Of a DNA stretch of 64,000 bases, positions 18,736 to 27,616 are shown piece after piece. A program made the translations under genes and the position numbers. Every line of letters begins with the position of its first letter. Within the stretch, counting starts at the first letter, position 1. The DNA comes from Acinetobacter beijerinckii CIP 110307. GTDB taxonomy: Bacteria > Pseudomonadota > Gammaproteobacteria > Pseudomonadales > Moraxellaceae. The stretch is from contig NZ_KB849766.1 of assembly GCF_000369005.1 (NCBI RefSeq), positions 412,074 to 476,073 of the forward strand, read 5' to 3'. The notes beneath the pieces are model-generated. The model made no database searches. It saw nothing but the letters and a program-made list of their open reading frames with translations, and was not told the DNA's origin.

Positions 18736-19929
18736 TTACTTTAAGTCATTCGGGTTTGAAGTCTCTGTATCTTGAGAGTTTTTTATTTCAATATCAAGCT
18801 CTACTTGCTGTGTTTCGACATTGATATGCTGAGAGCCATTTTGCGTCACAGTCACTTCAGCAGGGAATACATAAAACTGGCTTTTCTCATAATTATCCCG
18901 TGCATGTTTTAACAGCACAACAATCACCGCTGCTACAGGTAAGGCAATCAACATACCAAGAAAACCACCTAACTGAGCACCTGCTAAAACAGCAAATACT
19001 ACAGCAACTGGCGATAAACCAATTTTATCCCCTAATAGAAATGGTTGGAGAATATATCCTTCAATCATTTGACCAATCATGAATACCACACCAACAAGAA
19101 GTAGCTGTGTCCAATCAAGACCAAATTGAAAGAGCGTCGCAATGACAGCTGCAATAATTCCTACTCCAAAACCTAAGTAAGGAATAATACTCGCCAACCC
19201 AGCGACCATTCCAATAATCAATCCAACTTCTAGACCAATCACCTGCAATCCGACTGCATATACAATGCCTAGAAGTAGCATAACTAGGAACTGACCTTTA
19301 ACGAATGCCCCTAATACACTGTGGCACTCACGCACGATTGTTAAGGTCGATGCTTCATATTTACGAGGAATCAGACGACGTAAACTTTGCAGCATTCTTT
19401 CCCAATCAAGTAGAAAATAGAAAGAAATAATCGGTATAAGAATAAATATGCCACCTATCTGAATAAAATTCAAACCAGACTGTGCCAAACGCAAAGCCAT
19501 TGTTTGAATACTATCTGCACTGTAATTGGTTTGAATATATTCCATCACAGCTTTTGAAATTTGTTCAGTGTCTAGCTCCATCGGAACGACATTAAATGTA
19601 TTTGATACCCACGGTAAAAAAGTTGCATTAATCCAATGTATACCCGCTGGAATACTATCCCGAGCATAAATCAATTGTTTCCAAACCAAAGGTACTAAGA
19701 ACCATAATACAATCGTTAAAGTAACGCCAATTCCAACGAATACTAAACTGATCGCCAACCATCTCGGTAATTTTATTTTTACAAGAACATCTACAAGTGG
19801 ACTAAAAAGGTAAGCTATAAAAAAAGCACCTACAAAAGGCAACACAACTGGTTTTAGCAGATATAAAATCCAGAGTAATAATGCGAGCCCTGCGAGGATG
19901 AAGATACGACGTAGTACCTGATCTTGCAT
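18736..19929 (-). CDS. AI-2E/PerM-family transporter
   Basis: A 397-residue inner-membrane protein of the AI-2E (UPF0118, PerM) family with about seven hydrophobic segments. The conserved late region (AAVIATLFQFGLDWTQLLLVGVVFMIGQMIEGYILQPFLLG) is clear. The acidic, Gln-rich tail is cytoplasmic. Members have been linked to autoinducer-2 or Na+/H+ export, but the substrate is not certain for this subfamily. Divergent from purM with a 133-bp promoter region between them; cotranscribed with hda. Confidence 0.88.
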   Translation of the reverse strand: MQDQVLRRIFILAGLALLLWILYLLKPVVLPFVGAFFIAYLFSPLVDVLVKIKLPRWLAISLVFVGIGVTLTIVLWFLVPLVWKQLIYARDSIPAGIHWINATFLPWVSNTFNVVPMELDTEQISKAVMEYIQTNYSADSIQTMALRLAQSGLNFIQIGGIFILIPIISFYFLLDWERMLQSLRRLIPRKYEASTLTIVRECHSVLGAFVKGQFLVMLLLGIVYAVGLQVIGLEVGLIIGMVAGLASIIPYLGFGVGIIAAVIATLFQFGLDWTQLLLVGVVFMIGQMIEGYILQPFLLGDKIGLSPVAVVFAVLAGAQLGGFLGMLIALPVAAVIVVLLKHARDNYEKSQFYVFPAEVTVTQNGSQHINVETQQVELDIEIKNSQDTETSNPNDLK

Positions 19930-20062
19930 AAAATCTAGCCTTTTTTTGTGTAGTCGTTATAAATAGAAAAAAATTTAAATAAAGATAGCATTTTCGAGCA
20001 TAAATAACATAAGAGTTTCGTATATTCGGGTTATAATCTGCCGCCAATGCGGAGACTTCACT

Positions 20063-21133
20063 ATGAGCAACTCAACTTCTACCCCAAATACTGGTTTAAG
20101 CTATAAAGATGCGGGCGTCGACATTGAAGCGGGCGACGCACTAGTCGATCGTATCAAATCAGTCGCTAAACGCACCACTCGTCCTGAAGTCATGGGCGGA
20201 TTAGGTGGTTTTGGTGCCTTATGCAAAATCCCAAAAGGTTATGAAGAACCTGTATTGGTGTCTGGAACAGATGGCGTAGGGACAAAATTACGTTTAGCAC
20301 TTAACTTAAATCGTCACGATACGATTGGTCAAGATTTAGTTGCAATGTGTGTAAACGACTTGCTTGTATGTGGTGCTGAACCACTCTTCTTCTTGGATTA
20401 CTATGCAACAGGTCATTTGAATGTTGATGTTGCGGCAGATGTTGTAACAGGTATTGGTAAAGGATGTGAACTTGCAGGTTGTGCATTGGTAGGTGGTGAA
20501 ACTGCTGAAATGCCTGGCATGTATGAAGGTGAAGATTACGATCTTGCTGGTTTTGCTGTAGGTGTTGTTGAGCACAGTAAAATTATTGATGGTTCGAAAG
20601 TAAAATCAGGTGACGTATTAATTGGTGTTGCATCAAGCGGTGCTCACTCAAATGGTTATTCATTACTTCGTAAAATTTTAGATGTTAAAAACGTTGATTT
20701 AACTCAAATCATTGATGGTCGTCCACTTGCAGATGTTGCAATGGAACCAACTCGTATTTATGTAAAACCAGTGTTAGAGCTTTGCAAAGAAGTAGATGTT
20801 CATGCAATGGCACATATCACAGGTGGTGGTTTACCTGGTAATTTACCTCGTGTACTTCCGAATGGCGCTCAAGCTGTTATCAATGAATCTAGCTGGGAAT
20901 GGTCAGAGTTATTCCAACTGTTACAACGTGAAGGTAATGTAGAACGCTTTGAAATGTACCGTACCTTTAACTGTGGCGTAGGTATGGTGATTGCAGTTGA
21001 TCCAACCGAAGCTGATAAAACAATTGAAGTATTAACAGCTCAAGGCGAAAAAGCTTGGAAAATTGGTCATATCCAAGAAAATGCTGAATCAGTTGAAGGT
21101 GCAGACGAAAAAATCCGCGTGATCTTTGCATAA
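20063..21133 (+). CDS. purM: Phosphoribosylformylglycinamidine cyclo-ligase (AIR synthetase)
   Basis: A 356-residue enzyme of purine synthesis that closes FGAM to 5-aminoimidazole ribonucleotide with ATP. Family motifs visible: [14 protein letters not shown] (near 75), [25 protein letters not shown] and [16 protein letters not shown]. The length is standard. It overlaps purN by one base (TAATG), the usual purMN arrangement. Confidence 0.97.
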   Translation: MSNSTSTPNTGLSYKDAGVDIEAGDALVDRIKSVAKRTTRPEVMGGLGGFGALCKIPKGYEEPVLVSGTDGVGTKLRLALNLNRHDTIGQDLVAMCVNDLLVCGAEPLFFLDYYATGHLNVDVAADVVTGIGKGCELAGCALVGGETAEMPGMYEGEDYDLAGFAVGVVEHSKIIDGSKVKSGDVLIGVASSGAHSNGYSLLRKILDVKNVDLTQIIDGRPLADVAMEPTRIYVKPVLELCKEVDVHAMAHITGGGLPGNLPRVLPNGAQAVINESSWEWSELFQLLQREGNVERFEMYRTFNCGVGMVIAVDPTEADKTIEVLTAQGEKAWKIGHIQENAESVEGADEKIRVIFA

Positions 21134-21771
21134 TGAGAATTGCTGTACTTGTCTCTGGCAATGGTAGCAACTTACAAGCCCTGATAGATGCCCAAATTGG
21201 TAAACAACTATCGGGGCAAATCATTGGTGTACTCTCAAATAAAGCTAATGCCTATGCATTAGAGCGTGCTGAGAACGCCGATATTGCAACCGCTGTTATT
21301 TCACATAAAGATTATCCGAATCGAGAAAGTTTTGATGATGCTATGCATCAACAATTACTCGCTTGGGAAATTGACTTAGTCATTCTTGCAGGTTTTATGC
21401 GAATCTTAACACCCAACTTTGTCAGTCAATGGCAAGGTAAAATGTTAAATATTCACCCTTCTCTACTTCCTTTTTATAAAGGAATTAATACACATCAACG
21501 TGTATTAAATACTGGAGATCGCCTGCATGGCTGTACCGTTCATTTTGTCACTGCTGAACTTGATGCAGGACAAAGTATTGCACAATCTATCATTCAAGTA
21601 ACTTTACATGATAATGTAGAAAGCTTATCGCAACGTGTACATGAGCTTGAGCATTTCATTTACCCTCAAGTTGCAGAATGGCTATGTAATGGTCAGTTGA
21701 CTTGGAAAAATGGTCAAGCCTATTTCAACAAAAAACCTTTGGAACGACCAATTCAGTTTGCTCGGTTCTAA
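21133..21771 (+). CDS. purN: Phosphoribosylglycinamide formyltransferase PurN
   Basis: A 212-residue enzyme that transfers formyl from 10-formyl-tetrahydrofolate to GAR. The N-terminus (VLVSGNGSNLQALIDA) binds phosphate. The catalytic Asn and His lie in NIHPSLLPFYKG, and the catalytic Asp in ELDAGQSIAQ. Overlaps purM; a strong terminator follows. Confidence 0.96.
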   Translation: MRIAVLVSGNGSNLQALIDAQIGKQLSGQIIGVLSNKANAYALERAENADIATAVISHKDYPNRESFDDAMHQQLLAWEIDLVILAGFMRILTPNFVSQWQGKMLNIHPSLLPFYKGINTHQRVLNTGDRLHGCTVHFVTAELDAGQSIAQSIIQVTLHDNVESLSQRVHELEHFIYPQVAEWLCNGQLTWKNGQAYFNKKPLERPIQFARF

Positions 21772-21775
21772 AATA

Positions 21776-21800
21776 AAACGCATCTTCGGATGCGTTTTTT
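21776..21800 (+). terminator. Intrinsic terminator after purMN
   Basis: AAACGCATC-TTCG-GATGCGTTTTTT: a perfect stem with a UUCG tetraloop and a six-T tail. Confidence 0.95.
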
Positions 21801-21838
21801 GAAAATATATAATTTTAAATAATGAGATTCAAATCAAA

Positions 21839-22354
21839 ATGAGTTCATCTGAATTTGTACTGAAGAATAATCTACAAATAAAGCTTTGGAACAATAGCTA
21901 TCTTATTTCCCCATTGACAAATATATTACAACCTTCTAAATACATGATTATCCTAGAACTTTTCCAACCCTGTGGTGGTAGATTTCGATATGGTTCACTA
22001 GGTGCAGAAGTTAATATAGATTTAGAGAATAGTGAAATCATATTAGATTCAACGGATCATTATTTAGAAAAGCATCTTTTCCAATCTAACTTTCTGACTG
22101 AACTTGATGAGGTAAAATATGGCTTAACAGTTGAATATGTTATAGATTTAAAAAAATTTATATTAGAAACATCCAATTCTATGAGATTTAATCATTTGTA
22201 TAAAATAAAATTTTTTTCTGCTTATAGCGATGTTGGATCGAATATTAAGGTTTTCAAATTTTTAGCATTATTAATACTTAAATATATACAAAACAATGCG
22301 TTAACTTTAGATTATATAAATCAAACACAAGAATTTCTAGATCAGAATATATAA
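21839..22354 (+). CDS. Hypothetical protein, AT-rich
   Basis: A 171-residue protein with no recognised domain. It has a mixed beta-strand N-terminal half and a helical C-terminus (NIKVFKFLALLILKYIQNN), with no signal peptide. Codon use is more AT-rich than purMN next to it, which hints at an acquired single gene between two housekeeping genes. It has its own upstream space of about 40 bp after the purN terminator. Confidence 0.6.
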   Translation: MSSSEFVLKNNLQIKLWNNSYLISPLTNILQPSKYMIILELFQPCGGRFRYGSLGAEVNIDLENSEIILDSTDHYLEKHLFQSNFLTELDEVKYGLTVEYVIDLKKFILETSNSMRFNHLYKIKFFSAYSDVGSNIKVFKFLALLILKYIQNNALTLDYINQTQEFLDQNI

Positions 22355-22415
22355 ATCCTAAAGTATGTACTTTAAAGATAGTTAAAATACATACCCTCTA
22401 ATTAAGCTACTTGAT

Positions 22416-23210
22416 TTAGAATTTAATCAAACTTCTAATTTTTTCTACAGTTTCAACAGGATGTTCAAGTGGGAACATATGACCACCCTCGACAACTGAA
22501 AAAGGAATACCTAATTTCTTTTGAGCAACTTGCGGGAGTTTCTGTTTTAAGAAAATACTATCTGTCCCCACCACCATATTTACAGCTACTTTGGGCTTCG
22601 GCATTGGTAACCACCACATCGAAGGTGTGGTTCTAAATAATTTTACTTCATCATTTTTTGGAATAGTAAGCGTTACGCCGCCACGCGTTGGGTCATTTGT
22701 TAAAGCATAATCAATATAAGCCTGAAAACAATCTATATCAAAGTGCTGATAAAACCCTCTAGAACCTAAAAGCTCAGCCGCTTGTTCACGTGAATCCCAA
22801 TGATCACGACGACGTGCTGACAATCCAGCAGGTGTAATCTTATCGACTAATTTAGGATTAAAAATTTTAGCAAGATGAAAAGCAAAAGAAGCTTTACCAA
22901 TAATAAATGGAGGATCAAGCATAATCACTTGCGAAAATAATTCAGGACGGCGATAAGCAGCCATTAGGGTCAAAACTGAGCCTAAAGAGTGTCCTAAACC
23001 AATGACTTTTCGACCTTGTGATTGTTGCACAATACTATCAATAATTTGATCAACCAAATGCGTCCAACCATGCGTAATTGGATAACGTTTATCTGTACCA
23101 ATCTCAGCTACATAGATAATATCGTATTGATCTTTTAATTGATCAAAAAGCTTTTGATAAACTTTAGATGGAACACCATTAGCATGGGCAAAATGAATCA
23201 AAGGTTTCAT
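22416..23210 (-). CDS. Alpha/beta hydrolase
   Basis: A 264-residue alpha/beta hydrolase. The nucleophile elbow is GLGHSLGSV (Ser near residue 75), the catalytic Asp is probably in VVGTDSIFL, and the His is in VEGGHMFPLEHP near the C-terminus. HFAHANGVP at the N-terminus provides the oxyanion region. It is soluble; substrate unknown (esterase or lipase-like). Confidence 0.85.
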   Translation of the reverse strand: MKPLIHFAHANGVPSKVYQKLFDQLKDQYDIIYVAEIGTDKRYPITHGWTHLVDQIIDSIVQQSQGRKVIGLGHSLGSVLTLMAAYRRPELFSQVIMLDPPFIIGKASFAFHLAKIFNPKLVDKITPAGLSARRRDHWDSREQAAELLGSRGFYQHFDIDCFQAYIDYALTNDPTRGGVTLTIPKNDEVKLFRTTPSMWWLPMPKPKVAVNMVVGTDSIFLKQKLPQVAQKKLGIPFSVVEGGHMFPLEHPVETVEKIRSLIKF

Positions 23211-23302
23211 AAGCTTGTCTTTAATTTTTTCAATGATTGGTCAATTATCTCGTTCTAAATATGCATTGCAAATTAAAATGATAACTCCGTAGTAATTTTT
23301 TC

Positions 23303-23330
23303 AAATAAAAAGGCTGTGATGTACACAGCC
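23303..23330 (-). terminator. Intrinsic terminator after S49 peptidase gene
   Basis: Read on the minus strand, GGCTGTG-TACAT-CACAGCC is followed by TTTTTATTT. It ends the S49 peptidase transcript. Confidence 0.85.
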
Positions 23331-23377
23331 TAATTAAAATCAAAGCAACGCTTTGATTGGGATATGAGAGTTATATC

Positions 23378-24415
23378 CTACTGTATTTTTGCGTTTTGCT
23401 GAGTTTCTAGCTGAGCGGCTAGAGAACTACTTATTCCCTCACCAATCTTTGCACCCATACGCCCCAAGATAGACTCTAATGGATTACGCTGAACGGTATA
23501 ATCTACTTTTTGATCAACTTTAAGATCACGCATTAATGTGGTTAAACTTCCGCTACGATCAGCAACACCTAAAGCAATTGCTTGTTCTCCAGTCCAGAAT
23601 AAACCAGAGAAAACCGCAGGATCATTAGATTTTAAACGTTTACCGCGCCCCTCTTTCACTGCATTGATAAAATGCGTGTGTACATTATCTAAAACAGATT
23701 GTACATGAGCTTGTTGTGCTGGGTTAATGGGCTTGGTCATACTCAAAATATCTTTGTTATTACCAGAGGTCAGTGTACGGTCTTCCACACCTAACTTTTG
23801 AGCCAATCCACTTAATCCATAATTCGGCATAATTACGCCGATTGAGCCCACTAAGCTAGATGGGTTTACAATAATTTCATCAGCAGCAGATGCAATATAA
23901 TATGCACCAGATGCGCCCATATCACCAATAACAGCGTAAACTTTCTTTTCAGGATACTGTTTTTTCAAATAACGAATTTCTTGCCAAATTTCATCAGATT
24001 GAACAGGAGAACCACCAGGAGAGTTTATATTTAAAGCAATAGCTTTACTTCCACTCGCCTCAAATGCACGCTTCAATGCTTTGCTGGTATCTTCGCTATT
24101 TACCGTAGATTGACTACTTGAAGAATCAATCGTTCCGATAATATCAACCACAGCCAAGTGATTACTGCTTATACTCGTTGTTGATTTCTCATTAGACGTA
24201 GAGCAACCCTTACTCATTGCTAACAATACAATTAGCAAATAAGCAAAACCTAAGCATTTAAAAAAGATACCCCAACGGCGGCTTCGACGTTGTTCTTCGA
24301 CAGAGGCTAAAACAGCTTTTTCTAATATCTGCCATTCTTTACCTATCACGTTATTACTATTTGTAGATTCATTTTGTGGTTTTGGTGGCCAATCGGACAT
24401 AAGATTCCAATCCAA
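23378..24415 (-). CDS. S49-family signal peptide peptidase
   Basis: A 345-residue membrane-anchored serine peptidase of the SppA/SohB family. One hydrophobic anchor lies near residues 50-68 (CLGFAYLLIVLLAMSKGC). The catalytic region holds NSPGGSPVQSDEIW and the nucleophile Ser in GDMGASGAYYIASAADEI, followed by NPSSLVGSIGVI. The length corresponds to the short, single-domain type. Such enzymes degrade cleaved signal peptides. Monocistronic, with its own terminator. Confidence 0.9.
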   Translation of the reverse strand: MDWNLMSDWPPKPQNESTNSNNVIGKEWQILEKAVLASVEEQRRSRRWGIFFKCLGFAYLLIVLLAMSKGCSTSNEKSTTSISSNHLAVVDIIGTIDSSSSQSTVNSEDTSKALKRAFEASGSKAIALNINSPGGSPVQSDEIWQEIRYLKKQYPEKKVYAVIGDMGASGAYYIASAADEIIVNPSSLVGSIGVIMPNYGLSGLAQKLGVEDRTLTSGNNKDILSMTKPINPAQQAHVQSVLDNVHTHFINAVKEGRGKRLKSNDPAVFSGLFWTGEQAIALGVADRSGSLTTLMRDLKVDQKVDYTVQRNPLESILGRMGAKIGEGISSSLAAQLETQQNAKIQ

Positions 24416-24535
24416 TATTTTAAAGTGAGTTTATTATATACGTTGATTTACACAAAACTGTTTAAATAACATGTTTTAACTTATAATTATTTTATGCATT
24501 ATACTTTCTTCTTGTAATTCTCTTATTTTTGATCA

Positions 24536-25468
24536 ATGACACAATCAAAAGCGAACCGCCGTAATTATGCTCTGATCAAGTTGATCAGCCGTCAACCCAT
24601 TAAGTTAGGTCGTTTAGTCGCTGGCTTAGTTGCTGGTTTAGTGACTAGACTTCCACTGTCAAAGATATCAAAAATTATTCGATTGAATATAAAGATCGCA
24701 TTACCAAACCTCACTGAAACTGAATACCAACAGCTTAGTGCCCGTGCTATTCGTAATGAGCTCACTTCATATTTTGAGTTTTTGAGTATTTGGGGGGCTA
24801 GCAATGAAAAAAATATCAAGCGCGTTCAGACTGTTGTAGGCGAGCAATATTTACATGATGCATTAGCAGAGCAGAAAGGTTTGGTTTTAATTGTTCCTCA
24901 TTTTGGGACATGGGAAGTCATGAATGCATGGTTATCACAATATACTCAAATGACGATATTGTATAAACCAGTTAAAAATCCTGATGCCGATCAATTTGTA
25001 CGTGATGCACGTAGTCGTGAACAAGCCCATTTAGTACCAACTGATGAAAGTGGTGTTCGACAAATTTTTAAAGCATTAAAACAAGGTGGAACGACCGCAA
25101 TACTACCTGATCATACACCAGATCATGGCGGTGAAATGATTGAATACTTTGGTATACCTCTAGCCTCAAGTAGTTTGAGTGCGAAACTGATTCAAAAAAC
25201 CAAAGCAAAAGCTTTACTTATATATGCAAAAAGAAATGAGCAAGATGGTTTTGATATGTTTATTGAACCTATTGATCCTCGTATTTATGAAGGGAGTGCC
25301 GAAGATGGCACCTTGGTGATTCATCAAACTTTAGAAAAATTGATTCGGCAATATCCCGAACATTATCATTGGAGCTATAAACGCTTTAGTGCCAATCCTG
25401 CTTTAAAGAAAATTTATGATATTGATGAAAACACTGCACTCATCAAAATTGCTGAAATCCGTAAGTAA
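24536..25468 (+). CDS. LpxL/HtrB-family lipid acyltransferase
   Basis: A 310-residue inner-membrane acyltransferase of the lysophospholipid/lipid A late acyltransferase superfamily. An N-terminal hydrophobic patch (RLVAGLVAGLVTRLP) is followed by the HxxxxE catalytic motif in VPHFGTWEVMN (near residue 122). The acceptor motif LPDHTPDHGGEMIEYFGIP is also conserved. It probably transfers acyl chains to lipid A/LOS, but ornithine- or phospholipid acylation cannot be excluded. Confidence 0.85.
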   Translation: MTQSKANRRNYALIKLISRQPIKLGRLVAGLVAGLVTRLPLSKISKIIRLNIKIALPNLTETEYQQLSARAIRNELTSYFEFLSIWGASNEKNIKRVQTVVGEQYLHDALAEQKGLVLIVPHFGTWEVMNAWLSQYTQMTILYKPVKNPDADQFVRDARSREQAHLVPTDESGVRQIFKALKQGGTTAILPDHTPDHGGEMIEYFGIPLASSSLSAKLIQKTKAKALLIYAKRNEQDGFDMFIEPIDPRIYEGSAEDGTLVIHQTLEKLIRQYPEHYHWSYKRFSANPALKKIYDIDENTALIKIAEIRK

Positions 25469-25489
25469 AAACTGATAAGTTTGCTTAGG

Positions 25490-26250
25490 CTATTCTCTAT
25501 TTAGCCATTTGAGTGCATGGCGCTGTTGTTTAATTTCTACCTTTCCATTATCAAAGCTAAAACTTATTGTCCCTGTTTGTACTGTATTAAATAATGGAAT
25601 ATTTAAAGCTTCCAATCGGTTTTTCACTTCCTCACTCGGATGACCATAGCGATTGTTATCGCCTGCTGATGCAATTGCTATTTTAGGTTTTAATACTGCT
25701 AAGAAATCATATGCAGAACTATGTTTACTACCATGATGTCCAAGCACTAAAACATCAACCTTTAAGTCAGGATATTGCTGCAATAACTTATATTCAGTTT
25801 CCCATCCCGCATCGCCCATAATGAGAAAATTTTGATAAGGTTGTGCATTGAGAAACTGGATGTAAACCACACATGAATATTCATTCTGTTGATCTTTTGC
25901 ATAAATCAACTCTTGTGGATGTGGAAATAATATTTCAATCTTTAGATTCGCATATGACCAGTTTTGACCTTGCTGGCAAAATGAAAAATTATCCTTAACC
26001 TTAATTTTTTCATTTCGTTCATTCGACTGTACGTTACCAATTTCAAACTCATTTTGTATCGAATTAAAAGCCCCACTATGGTCTTGATCTAGATGAGATA
26101 AAACCACATGATCTAAAGACCGAACTCCTTGTTGCCTAAGAAAAGGGATCACCACTCGCTCACCTAAGCTAAATTTGCTCTCATCATAAGATCCACCTGT
26201 ATCAATCATCCAGACCTGTTCAGGATGTTGTAATAAAACTGCTTGTCCTA
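25490..26250 (-). pseudogene. comEC: ComEC/Rec2 C-terminal fragment cut by the island
   Basis: This strand encodes the metallo-beta-lactamase-like domain of the DNA uptake channel ComEC. GQAVLLQHPEQVWMIDTGG starts the preserved part, followed by LSHLDQDHSGAF (HxDxDH-type metal site), MGDAGW and LGHHGSKHSS. Upstream of the GQAVLL block similarity stops, and the first ~35 residues of the open frame to 26350 come from unrelated AT-rich DNA. The N-terminal OB and membrane (Competence) domains are not in the window. The junction is placed at about 26245-26258 from where protein similarity breaks. Loss of ComEC function would abolish natural transformation. Confidence 0.82.
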
Positions 26251-26343
26251 CCCTACACTTTGTATATCTAAAACAATACCTATACTTTCCTAATGTGGAA
26301 AAAATGATATATTTTTTGAAAAGTAAAATGAATGGATACAATA

Positions 26344-26880
26344 ATGACACAAATGTCTGATAATAAAGAAGATATCAATCTAACACCTCATATAAGATAT
26401 GTTTCTAATTTCCAATTAAAAAAAATAATTACACCATTAAAAAAAGATAACCTTACCGATAATTTAATAAATCTAAAATTAGAATATTCAGAAAATGAAA
26501 TAAAATATAATTCTTATGTTGCTAAGTTTCCAATAATAATTAAAGAAGATGGAAAAATCTGGGAGTTAGCTAATTTATATTTAATTCTATATATGATTGA
26601 AAGTAATGAAATAACAGGAAGCACTCTCAAGGCAATAGCTATAGATCTGCTAGATTACTATAAATTTCTGACTGAAAGAAATATCGATATATTTTATTTC
26701 CCTCAACTAAATAGATATAGAGCCACATATCAATATAGAAGTTATTTATTAGACCAAGTGCATAAGAGTAAATACCACAAATCCACTGCTAGCAGAAGAA
26801 TTAACCGAATTGTGGACTTCTATGAAAGACTTTTAAAAAATAAGTTTATAAGCAAATCGAATTTTGAAAACAACCCTTAT
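26344..26880 (+). pseudogene. Tyrosine recombinase A, 5' fragment (split by transposon)
   Basis: The first 179 codons of a recombinase gene whose remainder lies at 44277-45167. The fragment encodes an AT-rich, Lys/Asn-rich N-terminal core-binding (SAM-like) domain (TGSTLKAIAIDLLDYYKFL near residue 95). It runs straight into the transposon inverted repeat after NNPY. Removing 26881-44276 (transposon plus one CTTAT copy) restores a continuous frame of about 475 residues, so the split is certain by sequence. The start MTQMSDNKED at 26344 is preferred; an ATG at 26332 is also in frame. It sits about 90 bp inside the comEC junction. Confidence 0.85.
26876..26880 (+). repeat. 5-bp target duplication CTTAT, left copy
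   Basis: CTTAT directly precedes the left inverted repeat at 26881. The same five bases follow the right inverted repeat at 44272-44276. Five bp is the usual Tn3-family duplication length. Confidence 0.93.
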
Positions 26881-26913
26881 GGGGTCGTCTCAGGAAACGG
26901 AAAATATAGCACG

Positions 26914-27522
26914 CTAAGGATTTTCACTCCGACTTCTTTTAACGATATCCAACACGGTATTTTTGCTTAGATTGACCAGCCGACCGACTTGTCGATAAGA
27001 GTGTCCAGCAGACACCAACTCCAACACTTTAGGTGCCAGACGATCTGACTTGGTACGTTGACCAGGACGACGACCAAACACAACGCCACGCGCTTGTGCC
27101 GCTGCTACACCAGAGCGCACACGTTCACGTAGTAAATCTCCCTCAAACTCTGCTAATGCAGACATCACAGAAGCCATGAGCTTTCCCTGAGATGTGGAAA
27201 GGTCAAACTGCAAACCTGTTTGTGCCACCAGAGATACCCCGAAATGCCCAAGATCTTGTAATGACTGTACGAGATCCACGGTGCTTCTGCCCCAGCGTGT
27301 CAATTCCGTCACCAAGATGGCATCGATTTCACGAGATTGCGCCATGGTCATCAAGTATTTTCTTTGCAATCTCTCATCCTTACTGCCTGATGCAGTTTCT
27401 TTCCAAACACCGACAACATCGTAGCCGCAACGATTGGCGTAGGCACGTAGGTCATATTCCTGTCGTTCGCAGGACTGATCGTTCGTTGATACTCGGCAAT
27501 AAATGGCCGCATTCTGTCCCAA
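26914..27522 (-). CDS. tnpR: Serine resolvase TnpR, copy 1
   Basis: A 202-residue small serine recombinase that resolves transposition cointegrates at res. The N-terminal catalytic domain starts AIYCRVSTNDQSCERQ with the nucleophile Ser near residue 12. LVTELTRWGRSTVDL and GKLMASVMSALAEFE are typical. The C-terminal helix-turn-helix is HSYRQVGRLVNLSKNTVLDIVKR. The start is a TTG at 27522, chosen because AAGGAGG stands six bases before it. Identical protein in copy 2 (43630-44238). Confidence 0.93.
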   Translation of the reverse strand: MGQNAAIYCRVSTNDQSCERQEYDLRAYANRCGYDVVGVWKETASGSKDERLQRKYLMTMAQSREIDAILVTELTRWGRSTVDLVQSLQDLGHFGVSLVAQTGLQFDLSTSQGKLMASVMSALAEFEGDLLRERVRSGVAAAQARGVVFGRRPGQRTKSDRLAPKVLELVSAGHSYRQVGRLVNLSKNTVLDIVKRSRSENP

Positions 27523-27616
27523 TTGAACCTCCTTGCGAAATTGCAGCGCAAAGCTAAGCGTGGCGGTACAAAATAATGTACCTTTAATAGTTTAGTTTAT
27601 TTGGGACTAATGAGCC
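27523..27616. promoter_or_regulatory. Divergent tnpR/tnpA promoter and probable res site
   Basis: 94-bp spacer between the divergent genes, where Tn3-family res sites usually lie. It contains the inverted repeat GGTACA-AAATAA-TGTACC, a likely resolvase subsite, and the AAGGAGG of tnpR. Subsite boundaries are inferred, not shown. Confidence 0.6.

Noticed and set aside
26290..26350. Extended N-terminus of the ComEC fragment
   Set aside because: The first ~35 residues of that open frame are from island DNA and have no ComEC similarity.
27192..27557. Plus-strand frame opposite tnpR (and its twin at 43595)
   Set aside because: The resolvase has complete motifs and a strong Shine-Dalgarno on the other strand.
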